From: Hydrangea macrophylla
Lineage: Eukaryota; Streptophyta; Magnoliopsida; Cornales; Hydrangeaceae
Reading direction: 5' to 3'
Assembly: GCA_033977485.1 (NCBI GenBank)
Contig: CM066991.1
Coordinates: 133,133,999 to 133,197,998, forward strand
DNA: 64,000 bases
The position numbers were made by a program, and so were the translations under genes. The notes beneath the pieces were generated by a model. That model did no database searches and was not told where the DNA came from. It saw only the letters and a list, made by a program, of their open reading frames with translations. This document shows positions 24,867 through 37,151 of the stretch, one piece after another. Numbering within the stretch: the first letter of the stretch is position 1; the number at the start of each line of letters is the position of its first letter.

Positions 24867-25129
24867 TAAAAAATAATAAATTAATTCGATTAATTTTGAA
24901 AACATGAAACGTATTTTTACATTGATTTAGAAGGGATGCATTTTGTTGTCTCATTTTTGTTCATTCTTGCTTTACCTAAACCTCTATTGCATGACATATG
25001 TCACATTCCATTTCTGTTTTGTCTCTGTATCATCAACATAATTTACTGAAATGCAACACATGTCACTCAATTGAGACCTAAGTGAACAAAAATAGGGTGA
25101 GCAAAAAGGAAAATACTAGACCCACACGC

Positions 25130-25260
25130 TTTTCTACATCTTATGCTTTAAATACATGTACCTTGTGCTGTTTGAATTTTTCACACTTTTCTGTGCACCA
25201 CTTCCACAGTACAGAGTACATATATTTAAAGCTAAGTATAAAAAAGTATATAAATGTAAT
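25130..25260. mobile_element. Foldback MITE relic, family with shared core (copy 3)
   Basis: The core GCTTTAAATACATGTACC, TTTTTCACACTTTTCTGTGC and ACATATATTTAAAGC matches 3,170-3,260 and 18,286-18,380. Outer arms are poorly paired, so this copy is decayed. Confidence 0.5.
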
Positions 25261-25312
25261 AGTGCTCGAGCAAAAATACTCTCATTTAAAAGTGATTCAT
25301 TTCTTGTTATGA

Positions 25313-25344
<32 letters not shown>

Positions 25345-26292
25345 TATATGATTCATTTCTTTTTTTTGATGTAGGGCATAAGTACTAAAAATTAATTTGT
25401 CAAAACGTGTAAAGAGATCCCAATCATAGAGCTTCTAGAAGTAATGGGTCTCAATGATAAAGTGGGGAAAATATCTTTACATTAACCTAAATTTTTTTTT
25501 AGAGACATTAACCTAATTTTTAAACAGTAAAAGGTTTGGAAATTATTTTTCAACTGATGGAAATGATACTAGTAGCACCTTTTCATGGAGAGAAAGCACT
25601 CTATAATCATTGAATGGAGAGTAAATAACTATTTATAATATTTTCTTATTATTTGGAAATCAAATTTTCATCCAATATTTAAAAATTACTTTCTCATATT
25701 AGAAGGTGCTTACAATATCATTCTCCTATTTTATACAATATACTTTAAACTTATAATTAAATCTTCCTTAATTGAAATTGTTTAATTTTTTTGTCGGCTT
25801 GCTTATCAGTTTTGTATTGTAGGCAATATAGTGCAGTGAATTGATATGTACCTACCTTATGAAAAGCGCATACATACTATCTAACATACATTTATTTGGA
25901 GTGGTAATCATATAATATAATAGTACTAAACTGTAGGGGAAAAAAAGTAAGTGTCTCCATCAAATTCCGCATTTTTCCATTCATCAAATTTGGCTTTTTT
26001 GTGAGGTCTTTTTGAAATCACGGTGAATTTTGAGGTAATCTCGATTGTGTATCAATTGACAACTTCTTGTCGATCTCAGTCGGATCAGTTTCGAACTACG
26101 CCACAAATAATTTCATTAAGAATTGAGAAAGTTTGCAGATATTGTCAATTTAATATATTTTTCTAGCTTCTGTATCCTTGACACCGAGAAATATAAAAAC
26201 AAGATGTTAAAAATAACTCTATCGTCACAAAAACTAAAAGAATGTTGAATATAGGAGTACCTCTTTTGACATAATTCGTTGACCAACAAGGT

Positions 26293-27298
26293 AATAAAAT
26301 TTACCATGATTTATTACTGGGGTGATAAGTCATGATGTTCTGTTTGGAAACGGGAATATACAAAATAAGATTAGCTTCATCTCCCTTATAATTATAGAAA
26401 AATCTTAAGGCGCATGTTAACAGGTTTTAAAAAACTTTAATATATCAAAATATTTTGAGAAAATATGCAAGTACAAATATTTTAAAACTTATTAATATGT
26501 GTTTTAAGGCACATGTTAAGAGAACACATATTTGTATATCTATTTATAATAACCGATGGTTGGACAATGAGCCAACTTTGGAACTTTGAATAATTAAGCA
26601 CGAACGGTTTCTATAATTAGTTCACTTGTGAACCATAGAATTGGTTTTGCGCCTTTCCAATGAATTCCGTTGTTTCATGAAAATGATAATTCTAATGGTT
26701 TGACTATTGTTCAAATTCACACACACACGCGCACACACACACATATAGATATATATATATATATATTGTTGAGATATAAATGACATTTATCAACACTTGA
26801 ATACACAGATACAGATGTGAACTACATAGTTCATTCTTAACGTTTCCAAACACCCCCTAAACTTCAGTAAATAAACAAATTATCTTGCGTTAGAGTCACA
26901 GACTCACAATACATTCGAACCAATGTAGCCCCCCACAATTATGAGTAATGTTATGTTTTCAAATTTGAAATTTAAATCATTTGTCAATCACTCAATTGTA
27001 GCACATGCCTTGGTATGTGGTACCAACTCTCAATTGTATTACATACATTGGTATGTGGTACCATCAATCACTACCATTATATTCGATACAATAGTTAATG
27101 CATTTGAGAAATCAAGTTTTGGATTCAAATTTGGAGAGTATAATATTATTCGACCTTAACGTCATCATACTGACATGGTGTGACGCTCCATTCACATTAA
27201 GCTCTCGTGACCTCTAAAAATAGGAAGCATGTATAGTAGTGGAGGCATGGCCATTGGCCACCATGGAAGAGGGGCAACTATTAGTTATGATCACCACA
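26293..27298. repeat. 1-kb direct repeat, left copy (A)
   Basis: Matches 46,677-47,647 in the same orientation from AATAAAATTTACCATG to GATCACCACA, with scattered substitutions and short indels. It is non-coding and contains a small foldback (about 26,403-26,525). The two copies bracket the whole retroelement nest. No TG...CA ends or primer-binding site mark it as an LTR. Confidence 0.85.
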
Positions 27299-27311
27299 TC
27301 ATAACTAATAG

Positions 27312-28142
27312 TTTTTATGTGCGAAAATATTCAAGTAACATCAATTAATCCGTCCATTGACAATAATAACTTCTCATTGAATATGAGGCACTTCTCAATC
27401 TAATCATAGTTTTATCCAGTAACTCGAACAATGAGAATTTATCTGTTTTTAAAATGAGAATTTTCCAACAGAGTAAGAGTTTCTCAAATTTTTAAATTAA
27501 AAAAAACCCTAGTAAAGTGAGAATTTCTCAGTGTTTTGATTATAAAATTTATAAAATAATGAGAATTTCTCAGTTTTTACATGCGAAATTATTCAAGTAA
27601 CATCAATTTCTAAATCTATTGACAAGAATAACTTCTCACTGAATATAAGGCACTTCCCAATCTAATCAGATTTTTATCCAGTAATTCGAATAATCCAATG
27701 ACACATACACATAATCGCAGAGATGATTATGATTTGTATTTTAATAACAATCACAATCCACCAAATAAGTCTGAAAAATATATGAATGATTTGAATTTCA
27801 ATCAACACATAATGGTGAGCAAATCAAAGAAATCCCTTGAATTAAGGTAACATTATTCCATTAACAGTTAATGTCATTAACTTTAAAATTTTCCGGTTAT
27901 ATAAAAATACAGTTTGAGTCAAAAGAAATTATTTTCACCGTTTGAAAAAAAAATACAATTTTGAAATCCACATGACAGGTATTGCCAGTCTCATGCAAAT
28001 ACAGTTATGAACAGATAACACATGTACACTTGAATTTATAAAGAATTACAAATTGGCCCCAATTAAAGAATTCTATTAGATAAACAAGAAATACAAATTT
28101 AAAAATATGGGAATAAAATTAAAAGTTAAATGAAAATGCGGG
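27312..28142. repeat. Local direct repeat and AT-rich spacer
   Basis: About 27,312-27,430 is repeated at 27,576-27,690, sharing ATTCAAGTAACATCAATT and AACTTCTCA words. The intervening DNA has several GAGAATTTCTCAG palindromes. The remaining stretch up to the gypsy fragment shows nothing recognisable. Confidence 0.6.
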
Positions 28143-28149
28143 TTGTTAC

Positions 28150-29635
28150 ACCTTTCTTAGTCACGTGATTGACAAAAATGGGGTTTCAGTTGATCCTCAC
28201 AAAGTGGAAGTGGTATCTGATTGGCAAAGGCCGACATCCGTATCTGAAATTCGAAGTTTTCTAGGATTAGCTGGATACTATCGCTAATTCATTGAGAACT
28301 TCTCGAAGATTTCGGAACCTATGACAAAATTGATGAGGAAGAGGGTTACTTTTGAACGGAATCTGGAATGTGAAGACAATTTTCAAGAGTTGAAGTCGCG
28401 ATTGACAAGAGCACCTATTCTGACGATACCATCTGGAACTGAAGGATTTGTCATCTATAATGATGCTTTGCATCAAGGGTTGGGGTATGTGCTTATGCAG
28501 GGTGGCAAAGTAATTGCTTATGCTTTGAGACAACTGAAGACACACAGAATTAATTATCCGACTCATGACCTTGAATTGGCTGCCGTAATTCATGCTTTGA
28601 AGATTTGGAGACACTACTTGTACGGAGAGAAGTGCGAGATTTTCACAGATCATAAGAGTTTGAAGTACATATTCACGCAGCGAGATCTGAAGACGAGATA
28701 GAAAAGATCGCTAGAGCTGATGAAGGATTATGATCTTTCAATTGAGTATCATCCGGGAAAGGCTAATATAGTAGCCGATGCGTTAAGTCGGAAGACAACA
28801 AGAAACTTAGCCGACTAGATAACCAAGCAAAAGGAATTGGTCAAGGAGATGGAGCGTTTGGAGTTAGATGTAATTCCAGAGACGAATGGTGGTTTAATGA
28901 TGGCAATCATAGCTCACCCAGACATTATTAATGAAATCAAGGCAGAACAGTTCAATGATCCCTATTTATGTAAAATGAGAGATGAGATACCTTTGGAACA
29001 ATGACCTGAATTTACTTTGGAACAAGGAGTATTGATGATCGGGAATCGGTTATGTATACCGAATGTGAAAGAGTACTTGAAGGAGTGAATCCTAGAGGAA
29101 GCATATAGTACTAGATATTCAGTTCATCCGGGAAGTAACAAGATGTACTGAAACTTGTAAGAGAACTTTTGGTGGAGAGGTATGAAATGAGAAGTTGCCA
29201 AGTTCGTTTCAGAGTATTTGGCATGTCAGCAAGTCAAGGTAGAAAGACAAGTACCTAAGGGACTACTACAGCTATTGCCAGTGTCAGAGTGGAAATGGGA
29301 TGAGATTATAATGGATTTTGTATCCGGATTTCCATGATCGCCTAACAAGAACGACAAGATTTGGGTGATAGTTGACCGATTAACAAAGTCAACTCATTTT
29401 CTACCAATTAAGACGACTAAACCTTCGAGGTTAGCGGAGCTGTACGTGAAAGAGATTGTGAGACTACACGGGGTTCCAACTATGATCGTATCAGATCGTA
29501 ATAGTAGTTTTACGTCGAGGTTTTAGAAAAGTTTGCAAAAGGCCATGGGTACGAAATTAAGTTTCAGTACTGCATTTCATCCCCAGACCGACGGACAGTC
29601 AGAGCGCATGATTCAGACGTTAGAGGATATGCTCC
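28150..29635 (+). pseudogene. Ty3/gypsy pol fragment (outer element, left part)
   Basis: Conceptual translation gives the end of reverse transcriptase (SVSEIRSFLGLAGYY), RNase H ([12 protein letters not shown]) and integrase (HPGS zinc-finger area, [18 protein letters not shown]), broken by many in-frame stops such as those near 28,285, 28,699 and 28,816. The reading stops at LEDML, where the inner retrotransposon is inserted. Everything upstream (5' LTR, gag, protease, most of RT) is missing. A TGTTACACC word at 28,143 resembles the family LTR start TGTCACACC, so a large internal deletion is possible. It continues at 39,366. Confidence 0.88.
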
Positions 29636-29922
29636 TGTAATGACCCAAAAATTAGAACGTTTATTAAAAAATTATTTCGTCAAGAAAAATACCAGTTTTG
29701 GAAATTTTACAGTATAAATAATTACCTGTGTGTGTGTGTGTGGAAGCGTGAGCCTACCACATGGGATAATCTCCCAAAGGAGACTTGGAGGCCAAACCAA
29801 ATTTGTGCACAGTGTGTGCATACGTGAGTGGGGGACCAAGAAATTTAAAACCTATATATTCTACCCACCCCCCCCCCCCCCCCCCCCCCCCCCCCAACAC
29901 AACTCTCTCAACTCACACTCTC

Positions 29923-29976
<54 letters not shown>

Positions 29977-30742
29977 TTTAGACACACACACACATATTAT
30001 TATACATATTATTACATATATACACACACACACACTTGGATACATAGCCAGATACATATATACATATATGTATTCAAGAAAGTAGTGGAATTCAAGCTTT
30101 GAATTTGGGTAAGCTTTTATTATTTTAATCTCAGTTTATATAAACTGTGATATATATATATATATATAAATATATATAATTTCAGTTTATATATATATCG
30201 TTAAGGGTCCGAAAATAGCGAGCAGAAAAATAGTAATAGAAACTTATTTTCTTTATATCAAATAAAAGATATTGACCCCAAGGGGCCATGTTTCAAGTTT
30301 CGTGCGATAATTTATAACGGTCGCGACGAAGGAACCATTTGAAGTTTCGAAAACTAAAACTTTTATTTTCTATATAGTGGTCTACCGACATCGGATTTGA
30401 TCGCGGTTTCAAGCGTAGAACTTAGAATTCGGTTAATTACAGTCTGAAATAGTAAATTTACAATTTTTAGATATTTTTATATAGTCCCTGTATTTAGGCG
30501 TATTGCAGAATTACCCCCAAACTTTTAAAAAATGGTATTTTGGTCACTATGTAATTTGGTAAAATCATTATAAATCTTTTATATTTCTGTTATGATATTA
30601 TGTATTAATAAACATTGTTTTATAATTTTGTTAATTAAAAACTGTAGAATAGTAATATTATTTTGCTATTTATCATCAATCGATTTAAATAAAGATTTAA
30701 TCATTCTAAATAGTTGTTATATTATATTTCTGTAAATATGGA

Positions 30743-30773
<31 letters not shown>

Positions 30774-32226
30774 ATTATGGCAGGGTACAACTGTTAAAAT
30801 TAGTTTCAGATTTAAAGCCTCATATTTGGGCATAGAACAATCTTATTATAACTAATTTAAAATTAGTGTTTTAACTTTAAAAAAATTCATAACTAATTAT
30901 CTATAATTAAGAAAAAATACGCCGACAATTCTTATAGTCTTAAAATAATGTCTAATATTATACTTAAAAGTTTGGAGACAATCCGATGCCGTTTAAAATA
31001 CAGCTTAATTGTGGAGCCCACGTTTATATAGGAAACCCCACTTTTGAGATAGAAATTGCCCGAACTCCAAATTGAGCGTAGTCAGTGGCATTGGACTCAG
31101 AATAGTATAAATACATCAATAGTGAAGTTTTTAATATAATTTTAATAAATTACCAAAATACCCCTAGGAAAACATTGATTATTGTTTACCCCTACACTTG
31201 TACCTATTGCTTATATGTTTAGCTCTTTTATCCCTGTTAATGTAGGAACTACCTCATCATCAAATCCCTAAGTTATCAAGGTGAGTGATTCATATTCCTA
31301 TTGCTGATTCTACTCCTCTCGAGTGAATCTAATTCTATCTTCGATTATTAATATTATGAAATTGCTATTATTCAATTGGGGACATTATCATTTGGTTCCG
31401 CTGAAACAGGTTTATTGTATGTCATAACCCAGACTTTCTATGTTATCATACGATACATTCATTTATCCATGTACCTTGTTATTCAGATTTTATGTCATTC
31501 GATCAATTATTCATTGTCAATTACCACTACAACAAATTATAAAGTATAGCCTATGTATGCGATGAATTGAGCCCGACTGTAGGGTTGCCTTTGATCATTG
31601 TGCGATGTAATAAAAGAATGTGTGCGTGAGTGGGTAGTTGGTAATTTGACATTCATATCAAATTGTTTCAATTCAATATCATTGACTTCTCATTTATTCC
31701 GTATTTCACATCGATATTGTTGATTCTCTTTTACTTCGTATTCATTATATAAATGTCATTACAATTGATATATCCTTTTTCGAGTATAAACAATTTCTTT
31801 TGAGATCTTTTAAACAGGTTATGTTCATTCACTGAGCCTTACGCTCACACTCTCCAAATTGTTTTAAAAACCCTTTCAGATGACAAGGACATGCCCTACG
31901 CTAATCCAAATGAGGAACAAGAGATAGTCATAGAAGGAGAGGACCCTCTTCTAGATGCCCTTGAAGGATCCCTACTTTAGAAAGTCCCCTTATTGTATTT
32001 TAAGCATTCCTAGAATATATTCCTTGCTAGTACTGTATTTGAAGGAGTTGTAAGTCTAGAACTCTGTCTGTAAACTTATTAAGTATGGTTTTGTGGTTCT
32101 ACTAACCTCAATTAAATATATTAAACAAATGTTTGTATGCTCCCGCTAGACTCTGTACAGGTTAAAGATAACCCACAAGGTCGGTCTCGCACTCAAAATC
32201 CACGGATGGATTTTGGGGTCGTGATA
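29636..32226 (+). repeat. 5' LTR of the inner gypsy element
   Basis: Starts TGTAATGACCC at the break in the outer pol and ends GGGTCGTGATA two bases before the primer-binding site; the terminal CA is mutated to TA. It contains a 30-base C run (about 29,868-29,895), a CT microsatellite (about 29,930-29,973), CA repeats and a TATA box. Length is about 2.59 kb. Confidence 0.9.
31106..31113 (+). promoter_or_regulatory. TATA box of the 5' LTR
   Basis: TATAAATA in the middle of the LTR, identical in the 3' LTR at 38,269-38,276. Its position about 1.1 kb before the LTR end fits a U3/R promoter, but the transcription start is not determined. Confidence 0.55.
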
Positions 32227-32228
32227 GT

Positions 32229-32240
32229 TGGTATCAGAGC
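32229..32240 (+). other. Primer-binding site (initiator-Met tRNA)
   Basis: TGGTATCAGAGC lies two bases after the 5' LTR. It complements the 3' end of plant initiator methionine tRNA, the common primer for plant LTR retrotransposons. Confidence 0.9.
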
Positions 32241-32379
32241 ATAAGGTAGTTCTAGAGACTATTAGGAAACATAGATATTAACTAGGATCCTCATGTTAAG
32301 AATTACTAAAATATGAACTACTAATATTTCCTTTCATGTACACTTTAATTATACTAACAACATCGCACTACTGTAGCTA

Positions 32380-33081
32380 ATGGATCAAGCCACCAATGAA
32401 CGTTTTGATCGCGTTGAAAGAATCATAGAAGGACTAGCTATTGCTGCCCAAGAAAGTGGAACAAGAAATGGCGGCAATGGAGATGGCAACATGCATGTGG
32501 ATAGACGAAGAGGAACACTTCTTGATATAGAACGATTTCAGAAACTCAAACCTCCGTCGTTCCACGGAAAAGCTGACCCTACTGCAGCTGAAATGTGGGT
32601 TCAAAAGATGGAAAGGATATTCAAGCACTTTCCGTGCACTGAGGAGGAAAAGGTGGGCTATGCCACCTTTACCTTCGTTGAAGAAGCAGATCAGTGGTGG
32701 AGTACCTTGGAGAATAGTGTGGAAGGCATAACATGGGAACAATTTCTGATTCTCTTTGATGGGATGTACTATCCCAAATCTGTGAAAGACCAGAAAGAGA
32801 AGGAATTTATGCATCTTAGGCAGGGGAACATGATTGTTCTCCAGTATGCCACCGAATTCACTTCATTGTCGCGGTTCGCTTCCTACCTCATTCCAACAGA
32901 AGAGAAAAAGGCAAGGAAGTTCGAGAATGGTTTAAAACTTACCATTCGAAGCAAAGTTGAGATGTTTGAATTTTCAACATATAGAGAAGTTTATGATCGT
33001 GCTCTCAAAGCGGAGAGAACAGAGGTAGAATTTCAACAGAAGAGGAGTATTTTCGAACAGAACAATGGGAAATCAAGTTAA
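32380..33081 (+). CDS. Retrotransposon gag (inner gypsy element)
   Basis: A 233-codon frame with the retrotransposon gag domain, recognised by F-x-G-x-x-x-P-x-x-A-x-x-W (about residues 60-80), FTFVEEADQWW, and FLILFDGMYYPKSVKDQKEKEF. The product forms the nucleocapsid shell of the particle. It ends at a TAA because of a frameshift near 33,061-33,078; the zinc knuckle that should follow continues in the +1 frame. Start chosen at the first ATG after the primer-binding site, which opens MDQATNERFDRVER. Confidence 0.88.
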   Translation: MDQATNERFDRVERIIEGLAIAAQESGTRNGGNGDGNMHVDRRRGTLLDIERFQKLKPPSFHGKADPTAAEMWVQKMERIFKHFPCTEEEKVGYATFTFVEEADQWWSTLENSVEGITWEQFLILFDGMYYPKSVKDQKEKEFMHLRQGNMIVLQYATEFTSLSRFASYLIPTEEKKARKFENGLKLTIRSKVEMFEFSTYREVYDRALKAERTEVEFQQKRSIFEQNNGKSS

Positions 33082-33466
33082 AGGTCAAGCAGGAATGAAA
33101 AGGCCATTTCCTGGAGCATCTGGATCTAATACTAATAACCAAGCCTGGAAAGGACCATCAAACACCAAGGTCCTATGTAAGACTTGTGGGAAAATACATG
33201 GAGGTATCTGCCAGTTCAACTCGGGATTGTGTTACAAGTGTGGTGATCCGAACCATGTGATTAAAGATTGCCCTATGAATAAGGTAATTGTTCAAGCACC
33301 TGTCCCGATCAATCAACGTCCACCGCAGAACCAGGGAGACCAAGGAGAAACCAACAACGCCAAGGACGTATGTTTGCACTTGTTTCTGAGGAGAATAATA
33401 AGGAAGCTGATACGGTGGTGGAAGGTACTATCTCTATATGTAATATTAATGCTCACACACTTATAG
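33065..33466 (+). pseudogene. Gag zinc-knuckle segment, frameshifted
   Basis: A frame offset +1 from both gag and pol. It holds a CCHC knuckle, CYKCGDPNHVIKDC (C-x2-C-x4-H-x4-C), and a Pro/Gln-rich tail. It should be continuous with gag upstream and pol downstream, since both of those share one frame. One indel lies near 33,061-33,078 and a compensating one near 33,300-33,360. The real homologous part ends near 33,360. Confidence 0.8.
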
Positions 33467-36135
33467 ATTCTGGAGCTACGCATTCGTTTGTATCACCGTT
33501 CTTTGCGTTAAAATTTGCTAAATCTCCAGAACCTTTGAAATATGAACTATCAGTTGCCATACCTTCTGGTACTTCATTGATTTGTAACCAAGTATACCGA
33601 TCATGTACGATTATAATTGGTGATGTATCTTTACTTGCTGATCTTATACCACTCGAGATTCGAGGTTTTGATGTTATTTTAGGTATGGACTGGTTATCTT
33701 CAGTTCACGCTCATATTGACTGTGCTGCGAAGCAAGTCAACTTCCAAATTCCTGGTCGAGCTAGTTTCTATTTTAGAGGAAAAGGTGCCGCATCGCCGCC
33801 ATGTCTTATCTCATCTATGCAAGCAAAGGAGGTAACTTTGGAGGACGTTCATGTGGTGAGAGAATTTCAGGATGTTTTTCCTGAAGATCTACCCAACACT
33901 CTCATAGATAGAGAGATTGAATTCACCATCAGTCTTATTCCTGGTACTCAACCTATATCGAAGACTCCTTACCGTATGGCTCCTATAGAATTGAAAGAGT
34001 TGAAGACGCAGCTGCAAGAATTATTGGACAAGGGTTTCATCAGACCAAGTACCTCTCCCTGGGGTGCACCGGTCCTTTTTGTAAAGAAGAAGGACGGAAC
34101 TATGAGACTGTGCATCGACTATCGCGAGTTGAACAAAGTAACAATCAAGAATCGTTATCCTCTCCCAAGGATTGACGATTTGTTCGATCAATTGCAAGGA
34201 GCACAAGTTTTCTCTAAGATTGACCTGAGATCAGGTTATCATCAATTGAGAGTTAAAGCAGAATATGTAGAGAAGATAGCTTTTCGTACTCGTTATGGTC
34301 ATTATGAATTCTTGGTAATGCCCTTTGGTGTTACTAATGCTCCTGCAGCATTCATGGATCTAATGAATCGAGTATTCAAGCCTTATCTCGATGATTTCGT
34401 AATCGTATTCATTGATGATATTCTTATATATTCAAAGAGCCTTGAGGACCATGAACGTCATTTGAGAATAGTGTTGCAAACACTAAGAGATCGGCAATTA
34501 TATGGGAAGTTCAAGAAATATGAGTTCTGGCTTCCCAAGATCTCATTCTTAGGGCATGTGATATCTAAAGAAGGCATAATGGTGGACCCACAGAAAATTA
34601 AGGCGGTGAAGTCAAGGCCTAAGCCAACAACTGTATCTGAAGTACGTAGTTTTTTAGGTCTGGATGGCTATTATCGGAGATTTGTTGAGAACTTCTCCAA
34701 AATTGTAGGACCTATGACGCAGTTAACACATAAAGGAGTTGCATTTGAATGGACTGAAATTAGAGATAAGTGTTTTCAAGAGTTGAAGAATCGTTTGATT
34801 TCAGCACCTATCTTGAACATACCTATCAGAGAAGGAGGATTTGTAATTTACAGTGACGCTTCTTATCAAAGGTTAGGATGTGTTTTAATGCAGCATGGTA
34901 AGGTTATTGCTTATGCATCTCGACAACTGAAGATTCATGAGAAGAACTATCCCACCCATGATTTGGAGTTAGCTGTAGTAATTTTTGCGCTAAAGATATG
35001 GCGTCACTATCTCTACGGTGAAAGATGTAAAATCTTTACCGATCATAAAAGTTTGAAATATCTGTTCTCACAAAAGGAACTGAATATGAGGCAACGCAGG
35101 TGGTTAGAGTTCATGAAAGATTATGATCTTGATATACAATATCACCCTGGAAAAGCTAATGTTGTGACTGATGCTCTAAGTCGGAAATCTTCTGGGAGTG
35201 TGGCTTCCATGATCACGTCACAACAACAGTTGATTAATGACTTCGAGAAAATGGAGATTGACGTCACCCCTTATCAATCTCAAGGTTTCCTTACAGCTCT
35301 CATCGCAGAACCGAATATTCTTGAAGAGATCAAGAGGTCCCAGATGTCTGATGAGTTCTTAAAAAAGGTTAGTGAAGAAATATCTGAAGGAAAGAGGCCC
35401 GAGTTCCATTTAAAAGATGGAGTGCTCAAATATCAGGGCAGAATTTGTGTTCTAAATATTGTTGAAGTCAAGAAAAAAGTTTTAGATGAGGCACATTCAT
35501 CTAAGTTTGCTGTTCATCCAGGTAGTACTAAGATGTACCATGACATGAAGAGGTCTTTCTGGTGGCCGAATATGAAAAGAGATATTGCCGAAGCTGTTTC
35601 ACGTTGTTTGCATTGTCAGAGGGTAAAGATAGAGCATCAACGTCCTGGTGGAACTCTACAGTCACTTTCTATTCCTGAATGGAAGTGGAAACACATCACC
35701 ATGGACTTTGTTGTTAGGTTACCCCAATCGATGAAGAAAAATGATGCTATTTGGGTAGTTGTGGATAGATTGACGAAGTCTGCTCACTTCTTACCGGTCA
35801 GAGTCACCTTTTTATCTGAGAGATTGGCAAGGTTGTACATCGCAGAAATCGTTCGATTTCATGGTACGCCGGTTTCTATTATTTCGGATCGAGACACTAA
35901 GTTTGTGTCACATTTTTGGAAGGGCTTCCAAGAGGCTATGGGCACTACTCTTAACTTCAGTACAGCTTTTCATCCACAGACGGACGGTCAGTCCGAGCAT
36001 GTTATTCAGATTTTGGAAGACATGCTACGACTTACTATTCTGGACTTCCAAGGTAATTGGGAAGAACACTTACCTCTCGTTGAGTTCGCTTACAATAATA
36101 GTTTCCAAGCTAGTATCGGCATGGCTCCATACTAG
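33370..36135 (+). CDS. Retrotransposon pol polyprotein (inner gypsy element)
   Basis: A 921-codon frame. Aspartic protease motif DSGATHSF is near residues 33-40. Reverse transcriptase shows [16 protein letters not shown] (about 246-262) and the catalytic IDD of FIDDILIYS (about 347-352). RNase H shows FVIYSDAS (about 490) and [10 protein letters not shown] (about 557). Integrase has its HHCC finger (HPGS near 714, C-x2-C near 745) and DDE residues in MDF (about 778), SDRD (about 839) and GQSE (about 874). A TAG at 36,133 interrupts the frame just after the [13 protein letters not shown] stretch; homologous sequence continues in the same frame. Confidence 0.93.
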   Translation: MFALVSEENNKEADTVVEGTISICNINAHTLIDSGATHSFVSPFFALKFAKSPEPLKYELSVAIPSGTSLICNQVYRSCTIIIGDVSLLADLIPLEIRGFDVILGMDWLSSVHAHIDCAAKQVNFQIPGRASFYFRGKGAASPPCLISSMQAKEVTLEDVHVVREFQDVFPEDLPNTLIDREIEFTISLIPGTQPISKTPYRMAPIELKELKTQLQELLDKGFIRPSTSPWGAPVLFVKKKDGTMRLCIDYRELNKVTIKNRYPLPRIDDLFDQLQGAQVFSKIDLRSGYHQLRVKAEYVEKIAFRTRYGHYEFLVMPFGVTNAPAAFMDLMNRVFKPYLDDFVIVFIDDILIYSKSLEDHERHLRIVLQTLRDRQLYGKFKKYEFWLPKISFLGHVISKEGIMVDPQKIKAVKSRPKPTTVSEVRSFLGLDGYYRRFVENFSKIVGPMTQLTHKGVAFEWTEIRDKCFQELKNRLISAPILNIPIREGGFVIYSDASYQRLGCVLMQHGKVIAYASRQLKIHEKNYPTHDLELAVVIFALKIWRHYLYGERCKIFTDHKSLKYLFSQKELNMRQRRWLEFMKDYDLDIQYHPGKANVVTDALSRKSSGSVASMITSQQQLINDFEKMEIDVTPYQSQGFLTALIAEPNILEEIKRSQMSDEFLKKVSEEISEGKRPEFHLKDGVLKYQGRICVLNIVEVKKKVLDEAHSSKFAVHPGSTKMYHDMKRSFWWPNMKRDIAEAVSRCLHCQRVKIEHQRPGGTLQSLSIPEWKWKHITMDFVVRLPQSMKKNDAIWVVVDRLTKSAHFLPVRVTFLSERLARLYIAEIVRFHGTPVSIISDRDTKFVSHFWKGFQEAMGTTLNFSTAFHPQTDGQSEHVIQILEDMLRLTILDFQGNWEEHLPLVEFAYNNSFQASIGMAPY

Positions 36136-36837
36136 GCATTGTATGGGAGGAAATGTCGATCCCCGGTATGTTGGACCGTAGTAGGAGAGAGGAAAATTAT
36201 TGGGCCTGAGATCGTACAGTTAACAACTGATAAGGTACAACTTATCCAACAACGAATTCATACTGCTCAGAATCGAAACAAAAGCTACGTAGATGCTAGA
36301 CGCAGAGAGCTAGAGTTTCAAGTAGGTGATCACGTATTTCTCAAGGTTTCACCTTTGAAGGGTATTGTTCGTTTTGGAAAGAGAGGGAAACTTCATCCTC
36401 GCTTCATTGGACCTTTCGACGTCATCGACAGAGTAGGAGCAGTAGCCTATCGTTTAGCTTTACCGCCAGATCTGTCAAATGTTCACAACGTATTCCACGT
36501 TTCTATGCTTCGACCTTATGTCTCAGACTCGAGTCACGTTTTATCATATGAACCATTAGATGTCCGCGAAGATCTTACCTACGCTAAACAACCAGTTTAG
36601 ATCATAGATCGACACGATCAAGTGCTGAGGACCAAGGTCATACCATTAGTCAAAGTTCTATGGAGGAACCACGCAGTGGAAGAAGCAACTTGGGAACGTG
36701 AGGACGAGATGCGCACAAAGTACCCCCAATCTATTCCCTTCTTAAGGTACGATGAGTTTGGGGACCAAACTTCTTTAAATAGGAGGGATTGTAATGACCC
36801 AGAAATTAGAACGTTTATTAAAAATTTATTTCTTTAA
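36136..36837 (+). pseudogene. Pol C-terminus (integrase tail and chromodomain-like end)
   Basis: Same frame as pol after its TAG stop. It begins [10 protein letters not shown], then shows the GPF-x-V-I-x-R-x-G-x-V-A-Y-x-L module, [12 protein letters not shown], a second in-frame TAG at 36,598, and VKVLWRNHAVEEATWE, a remnant chromodomain-like motif. The frame runs past the polypurine tract into the 3' LTR before its TAA. Confidence 0.85.
36777..36789 (+). other. Polypurine tract before the 3' LTR
   Basis: AAATAGGAGGGA directly precedes the 3' LTR start TGTAATG at 36,790. This is the second-strand primer position expected in a gypsy element. Confidence 0.75.
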
Positions 36838-37090
36838 GAAAAATACCAGTTTTGAAAATTATACAGTATAAATAATTACCTGAGTGTGTGTGTGGAAGCG
36901 TGAGCCTACCACATGGGATAATCTCCCAAAGGAGACTTGGAGGCCAAACCAATTTTGTGCACAGTGTGTGCATACGTGAGTATGTGTGCTGTATGTGTGT
37001 GACGTGAGTGTGTGTGAGTGGGGATCAAGAAATTTAAAACCTATATATTCTACCCACCCTCCCAACACAACTCTCTCAACTCACACTCTC

Positions 37091-37151
<61 letters not shown>

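Larger units (their letters stand above)
24131..26292. other. Gene-free DNA at the left of the inserted block
   Basis: AT-rich DNA without a host gene. It contains a CT/CA microsatellite at 24,338-24,375, two foldback MITEs listed separately, and a TA run at about 25,313-25,339. Similarity to unit 1 ends near 24,130, so this is where foreign DNA starts. Confidence 0.6.

Noticed and set aside
29730..30102. Proline and SLSLSL-rich frames
   Set aside because: They come from the C run, CT microsatellite and CA repeat in the 5' LTR; the same happens at 37,018-37,227 in the 3' LTR and at 54,878-55,295 in the SAC leader.
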